Shown piece after piece: positions 42,319 to 50,900 of a stretch of DNA of 64,000 nucleotides. The stretch is from Butyrivibrio sp. AE3004 (lineage in GTDB: Bacteria; Bacillota; Clostridia; Lachnospirales; Lachnospiraceae). The stretch is from contig NZ_JNLQ01000002.1 of NCBI RefSeq assembly GCF_000703165.1, positions 372,001 to 436,000 of the forward strand, in the 5' to 3' direction. Position 1 is the first letter of the stretch. The number at the start of each line of letters is the position of its first letter. Made by a program: the position numbers and the translations under genes. The notes under the pieces are model-generated. The model was not told the DNA's origin. It saw only the letters and a program-made list of their open reading frames with translations, and searched no databases.

Positions 42319-42966
42319 ATGAATAATAATGTGTTTGGAAGTAGGGCAATTGCGCATCTGCGTATTTTGCTTGCGATTTGCGCAGTTGTTCTGCTACCAT
42401 GCAGTGGTATCAGAGCCATGGCATGGGATTCCGGAGTTTATCGTAACAAGGTTATTTTTACTGCACCAAGTGCTGAGAAGATTTTCGATGGCACACCACT
42501 TACTGAACAGATAGATGTTACCGCTCAGGGATTACCTGATGGCTTTACCTATAAGGCGGTAGCAGAGGGGAGTGTTACGTATCCGGAGGATAATGAAGAA
42601 AATAATAATATAGTAACAGATTATGTAATTTATGATCCGAGTGGACTCAATGTTACTGATAAATTTGTTAACGTTGAGCTTCGTCCCGGTACGCTCAGAA
42701 TCAGTGAAAAAGAAGCTGTTCTTGGTGCTAAGAGAGACGAAGAGACATCAGATTCGGATGCCGGAGGAGAGAGTAGGATTAAAACTGATAATGCCGATGA
42801 AGGGGACACAGTCGATATTGAAGACGAAGAAACGGCAAAATCAGATAAAATGAATAACCGGGGCGATTATTCGCTTGAACTTGTCCTTTATAGTTTCTTG
42901 ATAATTATAATGCTCGCTGTTTTCGTTATTTTTATGATGGATAGCAATAAGATGAGGGAAAAATGA
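42319..42966 (+). CDS. Small membrane-anchored MBG-like surface protein
   Basis: A 215-residue exported protein. Signal peptide about 1-34 (AHLRILLAICAVVLL, then RAMA). One MBG-like domain (about 45-132: APSAEKIFDGTPLTE, NVELRPGTLRIS) resembles the last domain of the 2587-residue protein (TAEKVYDKTPL). Then VLGAKRDEE (about 136-144), the same motif as near the end of the giant protein, an acidic linker of about 45 residues, a membrane helix (about 187-208) and a short tail with Lys/Arg. It starts after GGGGAG. Its TGA overlaps the ATG of the diguanylate cyclase gene by four bases. It may display a sensing or binding domain outside. Confidence 0.7.
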   Translation: MNNNVFGSRAIAHLRILLAICAVVLLPCSGIRAMAWDSGVYRNKVIFTAPSAEKIFDGTPLTEQIDVTAQGLPDGFTYKAVAEGSVTYPEDNEENNNIVTDYVIYDPSGLNVTDKFVNVELRPGTLRISEKEAVLGAKRDEETSDSDAGGESRIKTDNADEGDTVDIEDEETAKSDKMNNRGDYSLELVLYSFLIIIMLAVFVIFMMDSNKMREK

Positions 42967-44603
42967 AATCGATTCAGGAAAAAATAACTCTTCTCACGAC
43001 AATAGCAATACTGATGGTAGCGCTTATTGTCGGAGGTACGGCTATTTATACACTCAGGCAGGTGGGAAACTATGATTCCGCCCGCATTCTAAATCTGACC
43101 TGCGAGACTGAAACCAATGATATAGACAGAATCCTGTTCAACACTGAGGAGGCTGTTAATATTCTGGCGGATTATGCAGTCGAGCGTCTGTTTTCTGTTG
43201 AAAAGCTTGCCAGTGATGAAGCTTACAGAGATAGCTATACTGTGCAGCTTGCCAATCTTTTTTCCAATATAGCGGCGAATGTGCCGGGAACAGTTTCATA
43301 CTATGTGCATTACAATCCGGAGATAATGCCTTCTGACAGCGGCCTTCTATATATAAGGGATTCTGTTAATGATGATTTTACATACATGCAGCCTACGGAT
43401 ATCAATTTGTATGATCCTGATGATATCGAGCATGTTGTCTGGTGGTATGAACCTGTAAGGAAGGGCGGACCGACATGGGTTGAACCGTATCATAATGCTA
43501 ATCTTGAAAAATATCTTATATCTTATATAGTTCCTCTTTATGAAAATGGGGTTCTTATCGGAATTGCCGGAATGGATATAGATTTTTATAGCATGATTGA
43601 TACTGTAAAGGCTATTAAATGCTATGAGACCGGATATGCGTGCCTTGTGGATAATGAAGGATTAGTATATTACAATCCTCTTTTTGATACCGGTACTAAA
43701 ATGGAAGATATGGGTATTGAAGGCGACATGTCTTTTGAAAGTGAGAGCAATGGCTCAGAACCTCTTGCGTATAGCATGGGTGGTATAGATAAACAGCTTG
43801 CTTACAGGACATTGTCCAATGGTATGAGACTTATAATCACAGCTCCTGTCAAAGAAATTTTGGCTATGAGTAATGAGCTGATGAGAAGAGTCATTATTTC
43901 TACTATATTAGTACTGTTTACATTCCTGTTCCTTACCATAATGGTGAGCCGCAGAATCACAAGTCCTCTTAAGAGCCTTGCGCGTGTGGCACGTGAGATC
44001 AATGATGGAAAACTTGAAGTGGTATTCCCGAAGGAAACCAAGGATGAGGTCGGAGAACTGACACATGCCATGGAAAAAATGGTTCATCATTTGAAACACC
44101 ATATTGATGATCTTAATTCACTTGCTTATCATGATTCACTTACCGGGGTTAAGAACAAGACCGCATATGATGATGCAGCATCAAAGCTGGATCTTCAGGA
44201 AGGCGATAAGGAATATGGCATTGTCGTATTTGATGCCAATAATCTTAAGAAGATCAATGATACCTATGGCCATGAGCGCGGAAATATTTATCTGCAAAAT
44301 GCATGCAGACTTACCTGCAGGATATTTAAAGGAAGTCCTGTATTCAGAATAGGAGGAGACGAATTTGTAGTCATTCTGCAGGGCGAAGATTATGATAACT
44401 GCTACAAACTCCTAAGAGATTTTGATGTCGAGGCAGAACGCCATAACATGGAGACAACAAACGAGTGGGAGAAGATAAACATCGCCAAGGGAATGGTTAA
44501 ATATGATCCCGAAACTGATTCAAATGTTGAGTCGGTATTCAAGCGTGCTGATGCCAGAATGTATGTTGCAAAGCAGAAAATGAAGCTTGCTGAGATGGGG
44601 TAA
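42963..44603 (+). CDS. Cache-HAMP-GGDEF diguanylate cyclase
   Basis: A 546-residue membrane protein. First helix about 8-30, an external Cache-type sensor (about 35-290: YYVHYNPEIM, WWYEPVRKGGPTWVEPYHN, GIAGMDIDF), second helix (about 300-325), HAMP (SRRITSPLKSL onward) and a GGDEF domain (about 385-546). The active-site motif RIGGDEFVVIL is intact, with LTGVKNKTAYDD and FDANNLKKINDTYGHERGN. There is no RxxD inhibitory site five residues before GGDEF (the sequence there is RIFK). It should make c-di-GMP on binding a small carboxylate or amino acid, as related sensors do. It is translationally coupled to the small MBG protein. Confidence 0.9.
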   Translation: MKSIQEKITLLTTIAILMVALIVGGTAIYTLRQVGNYDSARILNLTCETETNDIDRILFNTEEAVNILADYAVERLFSVEKLASDEAYRDSYTVQLANLFSNIAANVPGTVSYYVHYNPEIMPSDSGLLYIRDSVNDDFTYMQPTDINLYDPDDIEHVVWWYEPVRKGGPTWVEPYHNANLEKYLISYIVPLYENGVLIGIAGMDIDFYSMIDTVKAIKCYETGYACLVDNEGLVYYNPLFDTGTKMEDMGIEGDMSFESESNGSEPLAYSMGGIDKQLAYRTLSNGMRLIITAPVKEILAMSNELMRRVIISTILVLFTFLFLTIMVSRRITSPLKSLARVAREINDGKLEVVFPKETKDEVGELTHAMEKMVHHLKHHIDDLNSLAYHDSLTGVKNKTAYDDAASKLDLQEGDKEYGIVVFDANNLKKINDTYGHERGNIYLQNACRLTCRIFKGSPVFRIGGDEFVVILQGEDYDNCYKLLRDFDVEAERHNMETTNEWEKINIAKGMVKYDPETDSNVESVFKRADARMYVAKQKMKLAEMG

Positions 44604-44634
44604 CTATTAAAATTCAATAAATGTGACAAATGAA

Positions 44635-44679
44635 TATGACTTCTTGAACGTAAAAATGAAAAGCGTTCAAGAAGTCATA
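44635..44679 (+). terminator. Long hairpin after the GGDEF gene
   Basis: TATGACTTCTTGAACG pairs perfectly with CGTTCAAGAAGTCATA around 13 bases. There is only a weak T tract after it (ATATTTT). It carries the CAAGAAGTCAT 11-mer found also at 1100 and 41121. Confidence 0.65.
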
Positions 44680-44827
44680 ATATTTTAAAAAGTATAGGAA
44701 ATATAAGGAATTTAAAGCTGCGGAGTGATCTGCAGCTTTTTCATTATCATAAATATATTTATTTTTGAAAATATAAGCACAATTCGATATTACTGAGAAT
44801 AGAGCAGATGCATAGAGACCGGTATTT

Positions 44828-44896
44828 GTCAAGTACGAGTTTTGCATAAAATTTTTCAAATTTAGTGAATTTTCTTGAAAAAATCTTTCGTATAAT
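44828..44896 (+). promoter_or_regulatory. Surface-regulon promoter C (GTCAAGTACGA motif plus -10)
   Basis: GTCAAGTACGAGTTTTGCAT begins at 44828 and TATAAT at 44891, exactly 63 bases later. Position 44868-44873, where a -35 should be, reads AATTTT. The 5' leader to the giant gene is about 50 bases. Confidence 0.7.
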
Positions 44897-44951
44897 TATT
44901 ACGTGTAATTATTTTAAGTTACCATAAAAAGTATGAAGGGGGAATTTCATA

Positions 44952-47900
44952 ATGCGTAAAAACATCGCAAGAAAGCTTGCTATGCTTCTGGCACTCGTGG
45001 TACTGGTTACGACCTTTGGGTCTGACTATAACAGTATCGGTGCTCGTGCTACATCTGAAGAGCAAGTTACTTCCACAAATCACGAAAATTATGAATCGCT
45101 TTTCACCGAAGGTATCGGAGAAGAGCAAAATAATGAGCAGGTAGCGGAAGAAACCGCTGATGAGCCTGCCAAGGAGGAGGTTGTACAGGAAGAACATGCA
45201 CAGGTAGAAACTGTACAGGAAGAGTCTGCAACAGAGCAGGTATCTGAAGAACCTCAGACTGAGGCAGCAACTGAGGATCCTGCTCAGGAGGAAACAACTC
45301 AGGTTGAGCCTGCTGCAGAAGAGCAGACACAGGAAACAGCTCCTGCAGAAGAGGTAACTCCTAATGAAGAGCAGCCTGCAGAGGATCCTTCTCAGGTTGA
45401 ACCCGCTCAGGAAGAACCTGCACAGGAAACACCTGCTGAGGAGAAAACTGAGGAAGAGGTTCCGGCTGAAGTACCTGCAAAAGAAGTTGTAGAAATTAAG
45501 GAAGTAACAGTTACTTATACTGCTACAAAGGGCGGTACAGTTTCCAATACTTCCGAGACAATCGATGTCAATGCAGAAGGCGCTGCATTTGAAGGCTCTA
45601 CTGCTATTGCATGGAATGATAAGTATGAGTTCGTAAACTGGACTGATGCTAATGACAATGAAGTTTCAACCGAAGCTACATTCGTTCCTTCTAATATAGA
45701 AGAGAATGCAACCTTCAAAGCTAACTTCAAGGCAGCTGAGGGTATCGAAGTTGATATGCCTGAGCTTTCCGCAGAAGACGTTCATGAAGGCGGTATGGTT
45801 GTTTCTGTTAAGGCTGAGGAAGGTATCTTCCCTGCAGGTACAGAAATTTCCATTACTGCTATTTCTGATGACCAGGCTCTTGAGACAGCTCAGAATGAAC
45901 TTGGTGACCAGGTTACAACTGCAAAGGGTGTTGACATTACTTTCATGTTCGAAGGCAAGGAAATACAGCCTGCAGATCGTAAGTATGTTCATGTAAGCCT
46001 TGCACTTGAAGAAGCACTCACAGAAGAGAACGTTACAGTTCTCCATGACCATGACGGTGAAGTAGAAACTATTGAAGCTGATGTTACCGAGAATGCTAAC
46101 GGTGATGTTGAGGCAGTTGAGTTTGATTCAAATGAGTTCTCAATTTATATCGTTGCCGGTGGAACAGAAGAAGAGAATCGTTTGCATGTGTCGTTCTACA
46201 ATGAAAATGCCAAAACGAGTGATAATAAAGATGGATTAATTGCAGACCTGTATATTAAAGAAAATGATATAAAGAAAAAGGATGCTTCAGGAAATAAGGT
46301 TATTCGAGACGATGCTTTAAATAATCTGAAGAGTATTATTTACGATCCCGGTGTAGGCACTATAAATGAACAGGATATATTTAAAGGATGGACGCAGGAT
46401 CAGAATTATACAAAAGATTCAAAAGCATACTCTATCGATGATATTCGAACGATGGTTGCTGGTACTGCTGTTACTGGTCTTCAAGTAGACGGTAATAATG
46501 TTGATGGAATGCTGCCTCCTAGTGCAGATGGTGTTGAATTAAAATTCTATGCTATGTTTTTTAATCAGTATAGAGTGAATTATGTAGATAATAATGGCAT
46601 TTCACTTGGCGAACATTTTGTGGATAAATTATCAAATGCGTCGGGTGAAGCTGCTATACAGGAGTACAAAGTTAACATGGCTTATACCCCTGAAGATGAT
46701 GAACATGACTTCCAAGGATGGATTATTACTTCCGGAGCAGATAAAATTGTTAAGGTGCAGCAGAAGGATGAAGAGGGTAATCCTAAGAAAGATGCAGAGG
46801 GAAATCCTATATGGCAGGATGCTAATTATACTAAAGGAGATATTATACAAAATGATACCCTGCTGAAGATATGCGGTGATATCACTTTCAGTGTTAATGC
46901 CCCAAAGGGATATTGGATTGTTTTTGAACAGAATGGTAAGGGAGCAACGTATATTGCACCTAAGTTTATCATGGAGAACGAGCGTGCGTTTAAACCACCC
47001 GTTCAGGATAAAGATGGCAAGCCACTAATTGTAAGAAAAGGATATACATTTGACAACTGGTATGAAGTAGAAGGGTTTGATGACAAAGGTAATCCTTTAA
47101 AAGATGACAAGGGAAATATTAGACTTAAATCAGAACCATTTTGGAAAACTGAGGCGGAATTAAAAGATGGAAAAGTATTGAATAGTAAGACCTTTGTTGC
47201 TGCAAAGTGGATTTCAAATGAAACAGCATCATATACTATTCTGATTTATAAGAAAACCTTAAACGATAATACTAAGAGTAATGGTGAATCTGAGAGTAAT
47301 GATGAAGAAGAAAAGGGATTACAGTTTGTTGCTTCATATGTTGGAACAGGCAAGGTAAATGATAGCATTAAAAAAACAGCTATAAAAAAGAAAAAAAAGA
47401 ATGATCTGTTTTATGTTGATTTGGGCACAGATGACTACGATACAAAAGAACAGTATGGTGGAATAGCTAAGCCAAAAACAGAGTCTGATCCATATCATCT
47501 TATGGGATATACATATAATGAAGAACTTACTGAAGATGGGACAATAACGACTGAGGGAGACGGCGTAGCTAAGATTGTTTTTGAACCAATGGAGTATAAC
47601 TTCAGATTCTATGTATCAAAGGATGATGGAAATGGCTTAAAGGGATCTTCTAAGCAAGGGCCAGAAGCTAATTATGATGGTAACTGGGACGTTGAGCTTA
47701 AGCGTCAGACCAAAATTAACGGTAGTGAGCCGACTCTGAAAGAGGGAGACTACTATTATTTTAATCTTACAGCAAAGTATGGTGAGCGTTTGCTGGATGC
47801 TTCAAATAATGAAAGATGGTACTCATATAGCAATATTGATAGTAAACCTGCATTTGTTAGCTGGATTCTTATGCGAGATGCAAAAGCACATACCGGTGAT

Positions 47901-50900
47901 GATAAAGGTAAGGATACAATTAAAGGTACTGTAAGCTTCATGGACGAGCAGGTTCTTGGAGATCTTTCTAAGAGAGATGGAAATTTTGTCACTGCAAGAT
48001 ATGAAGATGGCGTATATAAGTGGAAATATAGATTATTTTTCCAAAATGAAGACGGAACATATCCAGATGATCCCGGAGAGGTGGTTGAGGCTAAATCCGC
48101 TCAGAACATAAAGGACTCACAGCATAATCCCGGAAGAGAGGGATACGAGCTTGATGAAGCTAAAACTCTATACCATCAGAAAAAGGATGCTGATGGGTAT
48201 TACATTGTAGATTTTTACTATAGCCCATTGTATTATAAAATCAATTTTATGGATGGTGAGTATGTAGATGGTGACGGAAATCAGAAACAGAATAGAGCAG
48301 CTCATCTGTTAAAGACTGTAGATGATGTCAAATATCAGTCAAAAATTGCCGGTAACTACTATAAGCCTAGTCTTCCTGAAGGACAAGAAGGATATGTATT
48401 TGAAGGGTGGTATAAAGATAAAAAATGTACACATCCATATGAACACACAATTGAAAAAACAATTGAGGGCAATGTTGTCTCCGAAAAACGTTTAGGTGAG
48501 AAGGAAGAGGATGTAATGCCCAAGGGTGGTATTACAGTATATGCAAAATGGCGTATTATTCAGTATCGTGTATTTCTTCATCCTAATGCGGGAACAAAAG
48601 AAACTGTACCGGATTTGTCATGGGGTGATGAAAATGCTCAAACCAAGCAGGCAATGAACTTTAGAGTTTCATATGGTGATAAAATAAGTACACCTTATGG
48701 AACACGTTCAGGATACGAGTTTGTTGGATGGTTCATAGATCCGGGATTGAAACATGCCTTCAATGGCTCAGCAATTGTGATGAACGAAACCAATGTTACC
48801 ACTCCTTATAATAAGGGGACAGATAAGACTGATCCAATGGATAAGTGGGGCAATGGGGCAAACACAAATAATGATGAAAGCCGTTGGTGGATTGAAAAGA
48901 AATATGATATCTATGCAAAGTGGAGAAAAGTCATTGATGGAGCTGATGGTATAAAGGTTGTATACAGTCCGGATGATCCTGATGTTGACGATGATGAAAA
49001 AATAGAAGTTCCTAAAGATGGAAAGCTTTATGTTGACAACGCAGATGCTTATGCAGTTCCGGCTTCTAAGGCTCCCAAGGGATATGAGTTTGGCTATTGG
49101 GTAATGCAGAAGTGGAATGGTTCTGCATATGAGGATGTTAAGGATGAATATGGAAACATAAAGCCTATACTTCCGGGTACAACTTATGTTGTTCTTGTAG
49201 ATAATGCTAAACAGGAACTTGATAAAGAGCATACTACAGAAGAGAAAACTAGATATACATACACAATTCAGCTTCGTGCAGAATATGTAAAACTCGGAGA
49301 TCCTACACCTACGTATATTCCTTGGTTTGAGAATGATGGAACAGAAGCATTCCAAATTGATATTGTAAAGAAGGTTGGAGAAGAATATAAGTATACACTT
49401 GGTATTAACGAAGCAGTAGATATTCAGAAAAAGCCTACAGATGCTAAGGACAAGGAAGACTACGAATTCGTTGGTTGGGCAAGAGTAAAGATGGGCGAGA
49501 GCGAAGCGGAAGCTAAAGCTTTCATGGCAAATTCTTCCAATTGGACACAAAATATTGCCAATAATGATCCCGAATTTATCTACTATAAAGAGAACGATGA
49601 AGGCGTAGGTAAGTTCTATTCAGATAAGGCATGTACAAAAGAAGCAAAGCAAGTTGCTGCTGATGAGGATATGCCATATCAGGCAATGTTTGCTGTATGG
49701 AAGAAGAAGACAGTAGATGTTGTAGTCAAGTATTACAAGGATAATCCATCAGATAGTAACTATTTAGGTGATCAGTACGACGATACGACTACATTTAAGA
49801 ATGTTGAGGTTGGGACAAAGATTGAACTGAATATTGCTGATAATGAAGCAGTACTGAATAAATGTAAGTCAGTTGTTGGCATAAATTATGGCGATGGTGC
49901 ACAGAGTCCTTCTTCACATACTGTTGTAGCTACACCTAATCCTAATGTAATCAAAGTAGTGTATGTAAGAAAGCTTGTGGACTACACAATCAGATATTGG
50001 AAGGGTAAATCGATCACTGATACAAATAAGCAACGTATTCTGCCCGATGCTGTATCAAGTGGAAATGCTGCTGGTACAGAAATTACACTTACCGACAGTC
50101 AGATTAATGATAAAGATCATAAGCCTGAAAAGGGGTATAAGAACGGTATAGCGTATAAAGACAATACAGTACTGGAAGGCAATAAATTTACATTAGACGC
50201 AGATAGTAATAATAATATTATAGATGTTCTTTATACACCTAATAAAATCACTGTTACTATCGTAGGTAAGACGGCAACTACAATGTATACCGGAGAAGAG
50301 CAGTCAACCTATAAGCTACCTGCAGATGATACTGACTTCAAAGATGAAGGAACCACAGAGGAATATTTGGGTTATATGATAACCGGTATCACAGCCGAAG
50401 AAGGCACAGCACCTAGTAAAACTGATTTGAAGGTTAAGCTTAAAAAAGATGTAAAGGCTGAGGCTCGTGGTACAGAGGTTAAATACAATAATGAGTATTA
50501 TCCAATGAATCTCCAGGGAGGAACAAAGGATAACAATAACTGCAGCTTTACATGGGATAATACAACTTACCAGGATGTTGAGTTCGATGTAACTGATGGA
50601 TGGCTTAAAATCACTCCTAATGAAGAAAAGTTAGTAGTAAAAATAGTAGGTAAAACGGTTGAGACCCCTTACACAGGAGAAAAACAGAGTACAAAGACCT
50701 TTAAAAAGGACGGTTTTGATCCTATAGAGAAGGGTTACAGGATTGATTCCATTAAGTATGACAATGAAGGACAGACGGACGTTGATGCAGTTATGGCTGA
50801 AGAAATTGCTGCCGGTGTTGCTTTGGCAAATGGCGCAAAAGATTATGCTGAAGGAACAGATGTAAATACAACTGATAATCCGAAATACCTCATGGGAATG

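Noticed and set aside
48768..49550. 260-codon Ile/Cys/Phe-rich frame on the minus strand inside the giant gene
   Set aside because: Shadow of the InlB-like repeats; no start signal and no recognisable domain.
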